Assembly: GCA_050084985.1 (NCBI GenBank) | Contig: JBITNC010000001.1 | Coordinates: 194,804,001 to 194,868,000, forward strand | Direction: 5' to 3' | Length of the DNA stretch: 64,000 nucleotides | Source of the DNA: Nageia nagi | Taxonomy: Eukaryota; Pinophyta | In this document: positions 47,531-59,924 of the stretch, one piece after another | Layout of the letters: the number at the start of each line of letters is the position of its first letter | Numbering within the stretch: the stretch's first letter is position 1 | Made by a program: the position numbers and the translations under genes | Notes under the pieces: model-generated | Databases searched by the model: none | What the model saw: only the letters and a program-made list of their open reading frames with translations | What the model was told of the DNA's origin: nothing

Positions 47531-48955
47531 TCCCTCTTAAGGGTAACTTTACCAACCCAATAGCATCCCTAATTGACAAAATTGAGCTTTAAGAAGGGGC
47601 TTGATAAATAAATTAGTGAAGTTCAAGGTGGATGGACAATACTGCATGTGTGTGATGCCATCAAGAACCTTATCCCTAATAAAATGGGCTTATATTTCCA
47701 CATGTTTTGTTCTCTAATGGAACATAAGATTCTTAACCAAATAAATAGCCAACTATTTGTCTAAAAAAATAAAAAATGAATCAGGTTGCTCATACTTTAT
47801 TTTTTTTAGAAGATGCCTTAGCAAAATAGCTTCCTAGGTTGCAATAAACATGGCATGATATTCAAATTCTATGGTGGAAAGAGAAATAGTGAGTTGTTTA
47901 TTGTAATACCAAGAGATAGCATTTAAACCAATGCTAAACACATATGTAGATGTTGATTTCCTATCATCTCTATCTCCCCCATAGTTAAAATCTAAGTATC
48001 CTGAGATAATAAATGAGGGCAACTTAGAATACTAGAGAGCAAGATCTTTTATCCTTGTAACATACCTCAAGATTTTTTTAACAACATTGAGGTGCTCAAA
48101 ATATGGTTTTTGCATGAATCATGCCATAATATTCCTCACAAAGGTAATATCTAGCCTAAAAATAGTCAAATATAAAATACTACTAATTAATTTCTTGTAA
48201 TCTATAGCATTAGCCAACTGAGAGTTGGAGCTAAGAGAAATAGTGATTCGAAGAGAAACTAGGATCACAACATATCTACACTCCTCCATTCCAAACTTAT
48301 GTAAGATATTTGATATATACTTAAGTTAAATAAGATAAGTACAATCCTTGTATTGATACACTTGCATTCTAAAGTAGTAGTGTAAGAGACCAAGGTCAAT
48401 CATTTCAAATTTTGCCTTAAGTTTGGATATGCACTATTGAATTATTTCATCATTATTCTTAGTAATCAAAAGATAATCCACATAAAGGAGAATCAATAAC
48501 ACATCTTTTTCTTAATTGAGCACATATAGATTAGAGTTAAAAAAATACTTGGAAAATCCAATGTTTGCAAAGTACCCAAAAATCTTCCTATACTAGGCTC
48601 TAGGTGCTTGTTTAAGTTCATATAATGACTTATTTATCTTGCACACAAAAGACTCTTTACCTTTCATAATGAACCCTTCTAGTTAATTCATCAATATTTT
48701 CACATCTAAGTCACCATTGAGAAATGCACTCTTGACATCAAGTTGAAAACTTTCCATCCTTGAGCTATAAAAAGAGTAAGAATAAGTCTCACAGTAGGCA
48801 TCTTTGCCATGGGAGCAAAGGTTTTTTCATTATGTACATTGTATTTTTGGGCAAAACCTTTGGCTACTAATCTTGCTGTGTATTTCTTAATATATTCAAC
48901 TAAATTGAACTTGACCTTGTAGATCCACTTATTGCCAATCACATTCTTTCTCATT
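47530..48955 (-). pseudogene. Copia reverse transcriptase and RNase H relic
   Basis: Minus strand from 48955: KWIYKVKFN, YTARLVAKGFAQKYNVHNEK and TFAPMAKMPTVRLIL mark the start of the copia polymerase. DVKSAFLNGDL carries the first catalytic Asp. SLYELKQAPRAWY-like residues follow, then LLYVDYLLI, where the YVDD box is changed to YVDY. RNase H follows: YLDFNYGGDRDDRKSTSTYV, AISWYYNKQLTISLSTIEFE and YHAMFIAT, then LDK, LVKNLMFH and STLNFTNLFIKPL. Catalytic loss at YVDY plus several stops inactivates it. This segment is what the plus-strand copy has lost. Confidence 0.92.
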
Positions 48956-49925
48956 AGGATAAGGAACCAATTCTAAGTTTTATTTTTCATAAGTACCTCA
49001 TACTCCACTTTCATGGCTTCCATCCAACACTTGTGCTTTGAAGCTTCTTTGAAGGCTGAGGGCTCATGATTGTTATCAATCATGGCAAATAAGGATCTAT
49101 TCAAGGTCATGCTCCTTGTTACCCTTTCTATTGGAGAGTCTTATTCTTGAGGTGACTTATCTATATAAATATCCAACTAGTTAGGAGCAACTGATAAGTC
49201 ATTTCAATCATCAACATCCTCATTAGAAGTAGATTCTTTAGAAAGTTCATTGAACTTTACATCCTTTAAAATGAATAATACTTTATAGGATGGAGAGTAA
49301 AGCCTATAGCCTCTATGCTAACTATTATAACCCATAAGGAGCATTTTTTAGCTCTTTTGTCTAACTTTTTTCTTTTCTCAAAAACAATGTAGGAGGATGC
49401 TTCATAACCAAACACCCTAAGGTGATAAATGTTAGGTTTTCTTCCTAACCATGCCTCAAAAAAAGGTTTTCCTTTAATGGATTTTGTGGGACACCTATTC
49501 AAAGTATAAATAGTGGTCCTCATAGCTTCACCCCATAAGAAACTAGGAAGATCACCCAACATGCATGTAGCCATCTCATAATTATCCTATTTTTTCTTTT
49601 AGCAACACCATTCTATTGAGGAGTCTAAGGAATCATAAATTACCTCTTGATTTTATATTTACCACAATAGTCATTAAACTCATTACTATTATATTCTCCC
49701 CTATTATCTGATCTTAACATCTTACTTTTAAGGATAGTTTGATTTCTAATTAAGGCCTTAAAATTTTTGAATCTTTCAAAGGTTTGATCTTTGTGCTTAA
49801 GTAGATAGCCAAAAGTCATCTCCTAAATTCATTAATGAAGGTCAATACATAAGATGCTCCCCTAAGTGACTTAGTCTAAAATGGATCCATCAAATCTGAT
49901 GCACAAGTTGAAGAGATTGAGATGC
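48956..49925 (-). pseudogene. Copia integrase relic
   Basis: The C-terminal part is clear in an open frame (49574-49266): MATCMLGDLPSFLWGEAMRT, IYTLNRCPTKSIKGKPFFEA, PNIYHLRVFGYEASSYIVFE and KLDKRAKKC, the usual copia PxFLWGEA...LNRxPTKxxxGKxPxEAW...HLRVFG. The catalytic core further upstream (49925-49600) is broken by frameshifts. Confidence 0.9.
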
Positions 49926-50462
49926 TCATGTTGCCTTATCCTTTTCAAACTTTAGTCTATTCATCTTACCAAGGATGCACTTTTCACATAAACTAGTTGA
50001 AGGAGAAATTGAAAGCAAGCCTTCTATAATTCCTTGGTCTTTCATGACTTGAATACTCTTATAGTTAAGGTGCCTTAAATAATGGTACCAAAGATTTCCT
50101 CTAGAGCACATACCTGTAGCAAGACACATCTTTGTTGGAACTTGATCCATAATGTATAGATCATCTTTCATTGACCCTTTAACTAATGTGGTAAGACCTT
50201 TCTTTATGCACCAAGATTGAGAGTTGAACTCAAATGAGTATCCTTTCCTAGCTACTTGGATTATGGAGAGAAGGTTCATCCTAAGCTTATAAACATAGAG
50301 CACATTCTCAATAATTTTTTCATGAATCAACACACTTCTAATGCCTTGAAATTTAAGGATAGAGTTATCATCTATCACAATTGCATCTTCTCTATACTTG
50401 TGAAAGTTCTCAAATTTATTCTTTTCAAAGTATAGATGATTAGTGCAACCAAAGTCAACAAT
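49926..50462 (-). pseudogene. Copia protease and GAG-pre-integrase region
   Basis: The minus strand reads IVDFGCTNHLYFEK (protease active-site loop, normally VDSGCxxH, with Ser changed to Phe), then DDNSILKFQGIRSVLIHEKI, NVLYVYKLRMNLLSI and ARKGYSFEFNSQSW. The zinc-type GAG-pre-integrase segment follows: LYIMDQVPTK, LWYHYLRHLNYKSIQVMKDQ and LCEKCILGKMNRLKF. The frame is open over 150 codons (50378-49926), unusually long for this window. Confidence 0.88.
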
Positions 50463-51495
50463 CTAATAAGATAAAAAAGTGCAAGACATGGAGTAGATAA
50501 CTACAACAAAACCAACTTGAATATTTTTATTTCCTTCAAATTTCTTTACATTACCATTACCTTTGTTCTTTTCCTCTCTTTTCTTTTTATAGCAATCAAC
50601 TTGTTTGTGACCTTGGATACCACAATAGGTATAAATGCCGCCATACTTTTTCTTAGGATATGGATTGTTTGCTTTACCTTTTCTATCTCTTTTATTTAAG
50701 TGGTCATTGTTACCATTATTCCTATTATTGTTGTTGTTGTTGTTCCTATTGTTGTCATTGTTGCCATTATTCTCACTACTCTTGTTTGTATTGCCTCTTT
50801 TTCCAAACCTTTTGGGGGAAGAAGGATAAGATTTCTTTTGATAGTTGAAATTCTTCTTGAAAGGATTTTTGGTTGCTCCAAGAGCAACATTATTATCCTT
50901 AAAAAAATAAATCAACATGTTTTTGTTAATTATTTCCTCATGCTTCAAAAGGAGCCTAGAAAGGTTATCAAGGGATAAGACTTCTTCTTCATCATCAAGT
51001 CTTGTTTCCATGACTATCACAAAGTTTCTAAACTTTGAAGAAAGTCTTTGAAGAATGATGAGGACCATGAACTTATCATTGATCCAATTGCACCCACAAG
51101 TAATAAGTTAGGTCCTTAGGTTAATAATTTTGAAGTAGATAGCCACATTTTCATCTACCCCTTGATGAGATTGAAGCAACTTTTGGAGAATAGTAAACCT
51201 TCTTGAAAACTTTGAAACAAGGTAGATTTGCTTAAGCTTATCCTAAGTTTCCTTTTCCAAGGTTGAAGAGAAAATAATTAAGAGCACATCATCTAAAACT
51301 ACATAAAAAATCATGGAGGTTACCAATTCATTTTTCATGTTGTAGGCCTTATGTGCCTTCTCATCTATAGGAGCAACAAGGTTCTCATTCCCTATTTGCC
51401 AAAGCTTCCTTGCCTACAACTTAGTTCTCATCCAACGTTCCTAAATCCTAAATTTGGAACTATCAAGAATGTGTTTGGATAAAAAGGAGTCTCTT
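50463..51495 (-). pseudogene. Copia gag relic (UBN2-type) with Asn-rich tail and damaged zinc knuckle
   Basis: The minus strand from about 51495 gives the gag start (RWMRTKLQARKLWQIGNENL), then KETWDKLKQIYLVSKFSRRF. A 201-codon open frame (51068-50463) follows with FRNFVIVMETRLDDEEEVLS and KSYPSSPKRFGKRGN. It continues with an Asn-rich stretch (NNNRNNNNNNNRNNGNND) and the zinc knuckle YTYCGIQGHKQVDC, whose first Cys has become Tyr. Gag binds element RNA and forms the particle. The plus-strand frames at 50517-50978 are shadows of the Asn repeat. Confidence 0.9.
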
Positions 51496-54409
51496 ATTTT
51501 TACATAAGAATGTAAAAAATAATAAGCATGTGGTTTAATAAACAACATTATATGTTAAGTTTTAACTTTATGTTATGTTTTAACTAAGTAAATAATAAAT
51601 GTTAAATTTAACACGAGACATTCTTAATTTGATTCACAAGTGCAAATATTTTACAAATCAAATAATAACCTATGCACCCAAATAAATTTCTCATCTCAAA
51701 AATTGTAGATGTAGAGTGACATTGTTGAAGCTTATTTTCTTGTCTAAAATTAGGCCTTCAATCGGATGCTTGCATAAGAGGAGACCAAGTACTACCAATC
51801 CTCAACTAGTTCACCATGGTAAGCATTATACTTTATCACAAGGATAAGTACCTACTATTTTTTAAGGTTATGACATTTATTTGATTGAACAAATTATTAA
51901 TCCTGATTAGGTTTCAATTTTCCCTCCTAGGTTATTAGGATAATCTTTGAATGAACATGCGAACATGTGGTATCACTACACACAATCCTATCCACCTATT
52001 AGAGTTATATCTATATCAATAAAGAAATTAAGGGCAATTGAGAAGTATGTACTTTCACCATTTAGATCATTAGAATTAAAGGATCCAATCCACCTGTCTT
52101 CACCTCATGGCTTCCCAAACAAGTCATGTTACAAAATGTATGTACATATGTGTTCATTTTAAGAGGTTGCTCAATCAATGTTTATGATTTTGTATAAGTA
52201 AATAAAGCAAAAGAGGGAAACATGAAGTAAAGTGCATAAAGAAAACATCATCCATTCATAAATTGAAACCTAAAAGTCCAATGGATTTATTTTACTAACC
52301 CCTAAAGGACATCTTTACATCATTCCTTATTTTACACAATTCCATACCATACTTTGCATAAGGAAAATAAATAAATAATTTGCACAAGTTCATTCATAAC
52401 TTTGCATAAGAAAAACTTAGAGAGCCATAAAAGATTCTAAACATGCATCATTTCCATAGTTTGCACAAGTTCATTAACTATGCTAAAAAAAAAAAAAAAA
52501 AAATACTTAGCATGCATTATTTGTAAGTCCATCTTTGCATAAGAATTAACATATATGTAATATAAGGATTAAAATCTATGCAATAGGAGGATCTAGTAAA
52601 TTAAGTAAAGAATTATAAAGTCTCTCCTTATTTAATTAAAATGGATCTCCTTCAATAAATACTTGAATAAGCATACTAGTTTAACCTTAGAACTTTAACT
52701 AAAAAAGGTAATTTGAACTAAGTAATTTCATAATTAAAAAAATTACTTCTAAGTATTGAAACATTTGTTTTTCAAATAAAAAGTTCATAATATCTATAAT
52801 CATCAAGATTAAAAAAAATTACTTTTAGCCATTGGAAAAATTCTCTAAACAAATGCCTATGTAAGTAAAAGTTATTCCCTTGTCATGTTTACTTAAAAAT
52901 TTTGCAAAAAATAATTTTAACTAAAATATTGAAGTAAACCCTAAAATACCCTTTCTCTAAGATACTTAAATAGGTCATAATTTAAGTTTATCTCAAATGG
53001 TACTCCAAGTTAGAAAAATATTAATGAGTTATTACACTAATTAATGGAGAAGAAGGCATATGGATATCCATTACCAAAAACAAAAACTTGTAATAAGTAT
53101 TGCTTGCAAGGAAGGAGAAAAAGTTCACCAACAAATTAAATGGAGTGGGTAAAAAAATGTAAGGATGAGAGGGAGCTGCATAGAGATAAGTTAGAGGATC
53201 AAAAAAAATAATGTATAAGGTGGTAGCAAGGAGGGCTATGAGTGAATAGGAGTTGGAGCTACACATAGGTAGAGGAGATACCAAGAAGAGATGCAAATCC
53301 ATGAGGTATGGAGGTGGTGGGTATCAATCAACCAAACACCTACAATGGTGGGGTTGAGGGAGCCTAGATGGGGCCACATAATGTGAACCTAAAGTAGGAG
53401 ATGCACAAAGAGAGAGGAGGGTAGAGCCTAAGCAACGGATGGAGCTATGAGGGCTTCCAAAGATAGTGAGGGCTTTTGATGAGAGAGCCACAATACCACC
53501 CACCTTTATGTGTGAAGGCCTATAGGAAATAAATGGAATAGTGTGATGGATAGGGTTAGGGTCAGAAGTAATGAAGGGAGACCAAAGTTTTGAATAAGGG
53601 TTGTAGAGTTAGCTAAAGCTAGGGTAGCCATGTCAGCACATGTAGAAATCCCAAGGCCATGCAACCTAATGGATAAAATAAGACATTTAGGATGCTGCAC
53701 ACACCAACATCATACATTAAAAAAATTTGACAAAAAAAGATTGGGTGGTGGCACCACTCAGGGAGTTGACCACCACTTAGATTTGAGAAAGATACATTTG
53801 AAAGAAAAAAATATTTAATAAGAAATGATTTTAGAGAGTATAAAAACTTCTTTTTGATGGAAATCAAAATAAAATTTATAGCTTTTATTTTTCCCTAAAA
53901 TTTCCATTACCTATTGTATTTTTATTTTTATTTCTATACAAAATAACTCAAATTTCTCCCTTTTTGTATAAAAATGGTAAAAAAAAGATGCTCCTAAAAA
54001 GGTTAGTATTCCTAAAAAATGCTTAAAAAATCATAATTTTTTAATTTTTTAGAAGATTTTGTAATATTACCTTTATAATATTACACCTATTTTGAATAAT
54101 AATCCTTTCTCTTAAAAAATTGTAGCAAGTTAAAAATAATTGCAAATAACATAGGAGGATGCATAAACTAAAATAAAATTGCAATTTTATTAGCCATATT
54201 ATGCTCAAAGGAACTAACACATAGCAAAAAAATGTTAATAGCTTAATGTAATAAAGAATAATCAAGATGGAAGGAATTTATACCTTCTCTTAGTTTTACC
54301 TCAACAATGAAATGAAGGGATGAGGTGTAGAGTGAGGAATGAAGATCACCAATTTATAGAAGAAGAGCCTCAACACCAAACCAAGGATGTGAAGAGAATC
54401 CTTTAAGGA
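51496..54409 (-). other. Unusually long (about 2.9 kb) 5' leader of the copia element
   Basis: No recognised coding domain lies between the primer-binding site and gag. The gag-proximal 0.8 kb (about 51.5-52.3 kb) is clearly homologous to the leader of the plus-strand copy (58.05-58.95 kb), so the leader is a family property, not a recent insert. It holds an A18 run at 52484-52502 and a pyrimidine-rich section (minus strand) at 53000-53500. The frames at 53021-53867 show no motif. A GAGGTAAAA donor-like word follows the primer site, so splicing to gag is possible. Confidence 0.6.
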
Positions 54410-54421
54410 GCTTTAATACCA
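54410..54421 (-). other. Primer-binding site of the minus-strand copia element
   Basis: The minus strand reads TGGTATTAAAGC two bases after the 5' LTR. It differs by two changes from the initiator-tRNA-Met complement (TGGTATCAGAGC) used by plant copia elements. Confidence 0.75.
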
Positions 54422-54423
54422 AA

Positions 54424-54921
54424 TGAGAGAGTTGAAATATAACATAAAAAAATCTAAAATTCTAAGATCATATGAAAGCTCACAAATCACATCTAAATAA
54501 ATAACAAAGCAATATCATAAAGATAACTTAAGATGTAAGTGGTTCCTTCAACTAGAAATACATCCACTAACTAGATCTCACTTCATTCACAAATATGAAC
54601 TCTTACAATCCTTATAAACTCATATCCTAAACACTATACTCTAACATAACTTTACTTTACAAATTGATGTTTGATCCAAAGAGGGAGCCTTCTATTTATA
54701 GGCCAAAATCACTCTTTGTATCACCCTTTTATCCAATGTACAAAAGTATAACATGCACATCCTTTTACCTAAGGGGCATGCTCATGACATGGAATGTAGG
54801 ATAAGTTATATTATTATATTACTTAAATACTTAAGGTATCAAATGATACCCTTAAGTATTAGTAAACTTACATAGAAGATTATTAGAAAACCTTTACAAT
54901 AATGCATTATAAATTCCAATA
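54424..54921 (-). repeat. 5' LTR of the minus-strand copia element
   Basis: The plus strand starts TGAGAGAGTTGAAATATAAC and ends ATTCCAATA (consensus end CCAACA, mutated here). The TATA box TATAAATAG is on the minus strand at 54692-54700. It matches the 3' LTR at 46314-46805. Confidence 0.9.
54692..54700 (-). promoter_or_regulatory. TATA box of the minus-strand copia promoter
   Basis: TATAAATAG on the minus strand in the 5' LTR; transcription would run leftward from just beyond it. Confidence 0.6.
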
Positions 54922-55443
54922 GGTATATGGTTTTTAGGGTTAGTTGTGGTTATAATCAATGTTAGTGGTTAGTGAATAGGGATAGGGTTAGTGGTTAGCA
55001 TTAGGGTTAAGGTTATTAGTGGTTAGGGTTAGGGCTAGGGTTAGAGGTTACAATTATGTTTAGATATGGTTAGTGGTTAGTAGTTAGGGTTAGGGTTAGT
55101 GGTAAGGATTAGTAGTTAGGGTTAGTGGTTAAGGTTATGGTTAGTGTTGGTAATGGTTAAGGTTTACAATTTAGGGTGTATGGTTTAGAATTTTATGAGT
55201 TTAGAGCATTTAGGGTTTTAACATTTAAAATTTAGGGTTAAAGGCCATCTTAAGGATTTTAGGGTTTTAGGTATAAGGTTTTAAGGGTTTAGGGATAAGG
55301 GTATAGGGTTAGTAGTGGTTATGATTAGGGTTAGTAGTTAACAGTTGGGATTAGCGATAGGGTTAATTTTTAGGCTTAGGGTTAGAGGTTACAATTAGGG
55401 TTGGATGTGGTTAGTAGTTAGAATTAGGGTTAGTGCTAAGGAT
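54922..55443 (+). repeat. GTTAGGG/TTTAGGG-like array between two copia elements
   Basis: About 520 bp of GGTTAGGGTTAGTGGTTAGG-type sequence with a few GGTTTAGG variants and interspersed phrases (GGCCATCTTAAGGATTTTAG) also found at 46260 and 62830. It is bounded by two copia LTRs in opposite orientation and is the middle part of one original array. Confidence 0.85.
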
Positions 55444-55942
55444 TGTTGAAATGTATAATGCATTATTGTAAAGGTTTGTATTAAATATTATATGTAAGTT
55501 CACTAATAATTAAAGGTATCATTTGATATTTTAAATATTTAAGTGAATATGATAATGTAATTTATCCTACACTCCATTTCATGAGCATACCCCTTGGGTA
55601 AAAAGATGTGCATGTCATGCTTTTGTACATTGGATAAAAGGGTGATCTAAAGAAGGATTTTGGCATATAAATAGAAGGCTCCCTCTTTATGATCATACAT
55701 CAATTTGTAGAGTAAAGCTATTCTATAGGATAGTGTTTAAGAGATGAGTTAGGAGAATTGTAAGAGATTCATAGTTGTGATTAAGTAAGATCTAGTTAGT
55801 GGATGTACTCCTAGTTGGAGGAACCACTTACATCTTGTGTTATCTTTATGAGATTGCTTTGTGATTTTGTTATATGTGTATTATGAGCTTTCAAAAGATC
55901 TTTTTTGTTTAGAATTGTATTAGTTATAGTGCAAATCCTTCA
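55444..55942 (+). repeat. 5' LTR of the plus-strand copia element
   Basis: TGTTGAAATG...AATCCTTCA, 499 bp, about ten differences from the 3' LTR in the first 90 aligned bases by eye. The TATA box TATAAATAG is at 55666-55674. Confidence 0.95.
55666..55674 (+). promoter_or_regulatory. TATA box of the plus-strand copia promoter
   Basis: TATAAATAG in the 5' LTR, followed about 20-30 bases on by a pyrimidine-rich start region (GGCTCCCTCTTTATG). Confidence 0.65.
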
Positions 55943-55944
55943 TT

Positions 55945-55956
55945 TGGTATCAAAGC
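55945..55956 (+). other. Primer-binding site of the plus-strand copia element
   Basis: TGGTATCAAAGC, one mismatch from the complement of plant initiator tRNA-Met, two bases after the LTR end. Confidence 0.9.
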
Positions 55957-58930
55957 ACCTTGGAAGCTCCTCTTCACATCCTTGGCGTTGAGGCTCTTTA
56001 TCTTCAACTTGGAGGTCCTTATTCTATATCCTTCACTCCATTGTGAGGTAAAAGTGATTCAAGGTATAATTTACTTCACATTATCATGGATAACAAATAT
56101 TTTATGTTATGTTAGTCCTTATTTATGATAAAATTTGCTTAAAATAGTAATATATTTGTTGCATTCTTTTTAGTAAAATGTCTTATTTTTAGTTATAATT
56201 TTTAAAATTACCTATTATATTGTTATAATTTTGCATGTACTTAAATTTTGAAGGTTTTATTATATCAAAAGTTTGAGTAAAAAAAAATATATTTTTTCCT
56301 TCAAATTTACAAGCAAAATTTCAATAAAATTTTTATATTGCTAGTTTATTAAAAAAAAGGGTTAATATGCAATTTGTTTCAAGTTTTTTTTTTCTTTGAG
56401 AAATCATATAAAAATAATATATTATATTATATAAAGTTCTAAATTATATTTGTACAATATTCAAGTGCTTCTCTTTTGGCAGATCGGTAGCAACATCTTT
56501 ATCATCTAAACTAAGTTCAAAGAGAGAGTGATATTGATATCTTTTTTTTGGTGGATAAGTGACAAGATAGTATGTATCTGAAAATGCAGGCAATGAAAGA
56601 CTTATGGTCATGCATTGCATTCAAATATTTTGCCATTACTGGATGCTCTTTGATTGAGGCCTATTCCTTATTTTGTTTTTGAAGACCCTCCTACCCCTCA
56701 CTCATGGTCCTCATGTTTGGGTCCTCTAACTCTCCTCTTTGCCACTCTTCTCCTCTCCATTGCTCTATAGTCCTTGCATAGTTTTCCCTTGCACCTACTG
56801 GATAAATCCTCTTTTTCTACATTGTGTGAATTGGAAATAGTCTACTACTTGTAAGCCCCCCTCCATCAGCCCTTGCCTCTATTCCCTTTGGTCTTATCAG
56901 CTTCTTATCAGTAGTAAATTTAGCACCAAAGATTCTAACATTATTGATACTTCCAAGAAGGGGGATCTATAGCAAGCATAAATACTTTAGCCTAGCTACC
57001 ATAAGTTAACACAAAATGCAACCTTCTTTGAGAGCTTCTCATTTTTTTTGCCTATGTAGCCTATTAAACTCTCAATAATGGTCTCCTTTGAGAAATTCTT
57101 AGCCTCTTCTATCTTCATCACCACTCTCCAAAACTTGTAACTCTATCAACTCCTAACTATAGCCTCCTCCTCACATATGAGTGTCTTCTCCTTGTTATCA
57201 TGTGTCTCTTCCTCCTAACTTGGTGAAGCCTTCTTCTCCTATTAGCTTGAGTCACTTATCTACTTTTTGGTGATAAAAATTGACCTACATAGCCAATAAC
57301 TTATATTAAATGAAGTCCTTCTTTGTTTAAAAAGGGGTCTATCTTTCTAAGTGCATCATTATTTTGGGAATTTTTTCACCTATTTTTTTTGCCTTATGTG
57401 TCAACAAATCTATCCTCTAATATGTTTGACTTGAGTGTTTGGAAAAATTGTTTTTTGCATCAATGATGAATTTTTTTTTCAAGCAAGCCCTAATAGTGAA
57501 TTCAAAGAAGTATTAAATATGCATGTAGGAGGGGTTTGGGTCTCCTCTTTTTCCATTTAATTCTTACAGAATTGGAAAGTAGTGAACTTTTTTAATGTAA
57601 TTTCTACAATAATGGAAAAAAAAAATTTTTTTAAAGTAAAAATAGATTTTTTTAACTTAGAATTATAACCTTTTACCTTCATAATTTACTTAGGAAAAAT
57701 GATAATTATAGTGTAATTTTTTTTTTTACTAAGGTAAAAATTAGCATTTTTTAACTATCTATTAAAGGGATCATATTGCCTAAAAGTTTTTTTTTTAAGT
57801 AAAAAATAGGGGAAGGAATTTTTTGACATTTTTACTTAAAAATATTAGAATGAATGCATACCTAAGTTTCTATATATCTTTCTAAGCATTCATTTTTTTA
57901 TGCAAATTAATGGAATGTTGCATGCTTGCTTAATTTTCTTTAAGAATGATACATTCTTACTTAATTCTTTAAGCTAATGGAATGATTCAAGCTTATTACT
58001 TAAATTTTTTTTTAAGTTATGATGCATTTGATAACTCCCTAATTTTATTTTCTTATGCAAAGTATGGAATGGACTTATGAAAAATAAGAGATGATGTAAA
58101 GATATCCTTTAGGGGTTGGTAAACAAAATCCATTGGACACTTGGATTTCAAGTTATTGAATGGATAATGTTTTAATTATGCTCTTTTATTTTATATTTCA
58201 TATTTTGATTTATTTTCTTATGCAAACAAAAATGCAAATATTGATATGAGCAACCTTCTAAAATGAACACATCTGCATGTACATTCTATAACATGATTTG
58301 TTTGGGAAGCCATGAGGTGAGGATAGGTGAATTGGAGCCTTTAAGTATGATGACCCAAGTGGTTAAAAGTTTATACTTCTTAATTAGCTCTAAGTCCTCT
58401 ATTGGTTTGGACATAACTCTATTAGGTGGACATTCATGTGTGTAGTGATACCACATGTTTGCATGTCCATTTAGGGATTATCTTGATAACTTAGAAGGAT
58501 AACTTGAAATCTAATCAAGATTAATAATTTGGCCAATTCAACAAATATCAAAACCTTAGAAAATAGTTAGTACTTCTTATTATGAGAGGATATTACTATC
58601 CAAGGGGAATTGGTTGAGGATTGGTAGGACCTAAGCTCCTCTTGTGTGGGCATCTAGGTGAAGGTCTAATTTTAGATAAAAAAATAAGCCTCAACAATTT
58701 CATTCTACATCTATGATTCTTGATATGAGAAATGTATTTGGGTACATGGGTTATTATTTGAATTGTAAAATATTTGCACTTGTAAAATTAAATCAAGTAT
58801 GTTTTTTAGTGTTAAATATAACATGTATTACTTATTTGGTTAAAAATTAACATTTAATGTTATTTATTGAAACCACATGCTTATTATTTCAAATTCTTAT
58901 GTAGTAAATGGGAGAATAGTTTTTACTCAA
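55957..58930 (+). other. Long (about 3 kb) 5' leader of the plus-strand copia element
   Basis: No coding domain is recognised. The first part after the primer site (TTCACATCCTTGG...TTGAGGCTCTT) and the last 0.9 kb are homologous to the minus copy. The middle (56.5-57.5 kb) is pyrimidine-rich and is not obviously the same in the two copies. The short frame at 58263-58445 has no motif. Confidence 0.6.
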
Positions 58931-59850
58931 ACACATTCTTGATGGCTCCAACTATGGGATTTGGGAACCTTGGATGAGAGCTAAATTGCAGGTAAGGAAG
59001 CTTTGGCAAATAGTGAATGAGAAGCTTGTACCTCCTAGAGATGAGAAGGCACTAGAGGTTTACAACACAAAGAATGAGTTGGAAACCTTCATGATTTATC
59101 ATGCAATTTTATATTATGTACTCTTAATGATTTCCTTTTCAACCTCAGCAAAGGAAGCATGGGATAAGCTTAAGAAAATCTACCTTAGTTTAAACTTTTT
59201 AAGAATATTTACCATTCTCTAAAAGTTTTTTCAATTGTATCAAGGGAAAGATGAAAATATGGTTATATACTTAAACAAAATTATTGACCTATGAACCTAA
59301 CTTGTTTCTTATAGATGTAATTGGATCAATGATGATTTCATGGTATTCATCATTCTTCAAACCTTTCTTCAAAGTTTAAAAACTTTGTGATGGTTATGAA
59401 AACAAGGCTAGATGATGAAGAAGAATTCTTCTCCCTTGAGAACCTTTCAAGGCACCTATTGAAGCATATGAAAACACTTAACAATAAGGTGTTGATTTAT
59501 TCTCCTAAAGATAATAACATTACTCTTGGAGTAACAAAAACTCTTTTCAAGAAGAAGTTCAACCATCAAAGAAAATCTTATCCTTCTTCCTCCAAAAGGT
59601 TTGAGAAAAGAGGTAGTGGCTACAACAGCAATAGGAATAATAAGAACAACAACCATAGTAGTAAGAATAATAGCAACAACAACCACTTTAAGTAAAGAGA
59701 TGTAAAAATAAAAGCAAACAATCCCTATCCTAAGGAAAAACTTGATGGTAATTGTAACTATTATAGCATTCAAGTTCACAAAAACATTGATTGCTACAAA
59801 AAGAAAAGAGAGGAAAAGAATAAAGGAAATGGAATGTAAGTTAGTACAAA
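58931..59850 (+). pseudogene. Copia gag relic (DUF4219/UBN2 type)
   Basis: It starts LDGSNYGIWEPWMRAKLQVR, the standard N-terminal gag word of plant copia elements (LDGxNYxxWKxxMxxxL). KLWQIVNEKLVPPRDEKALE and SAKEAWDKLKKIYLSLNF follow. After frame changes a 102-codon frame (59387-59695) carries KTRLDDEEEFFSLENLSRHL and KSYPSSSKRFEKRGSG, then an Asn-rich tail. The zinc knuckle reads CNYYSIQVHKNIDC: the second Cys is Tyr, while the other three ligands remain. This differs from the damage in the minus copy, where the first Cys is lost. Confidence 0.9.
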
Positions 59851-59924
59851 GGAAAGAAGAATATTCATTATAGTTTTGTTATGGTGCTCTATTCCATGTT
59901 TTTCTCTTTTTTATCTACATAGAT

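Larger units (their letters stand above)
46314..54921 (-). mobile_element. Ty1/copia LTR retrotransposon, full length but inactive, minus strand
   Basis: LTRs are at 46314-46805 (3') and 54424-54921 (5'). The primer-binding site, polypurine tract, gag, protease, integrase, reverse transcriptase and RNase H lie in standard copia order on the minus strand. The target duplication appears as GATAT (46309-46313) and GGTAT (54922-54926), one mismatch apart. The element belongs to the same family as the plus-strand copy at 55444. Stops and frameshifts in every gene make it non-autonomous. Confidence 0.92.

Noticed and set aside
50517-50978. Several plus-strand frames rich in Cys/Tyr/His or Leu
   Set aside because: They are antisense shadows of the Asn-rich tail of copia gag on the minus strand.
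59456-59779. 107-codon minus-strand frame
   Set aside because: It is antisense to the plus-strand copia gag and its Asn-rich tail.
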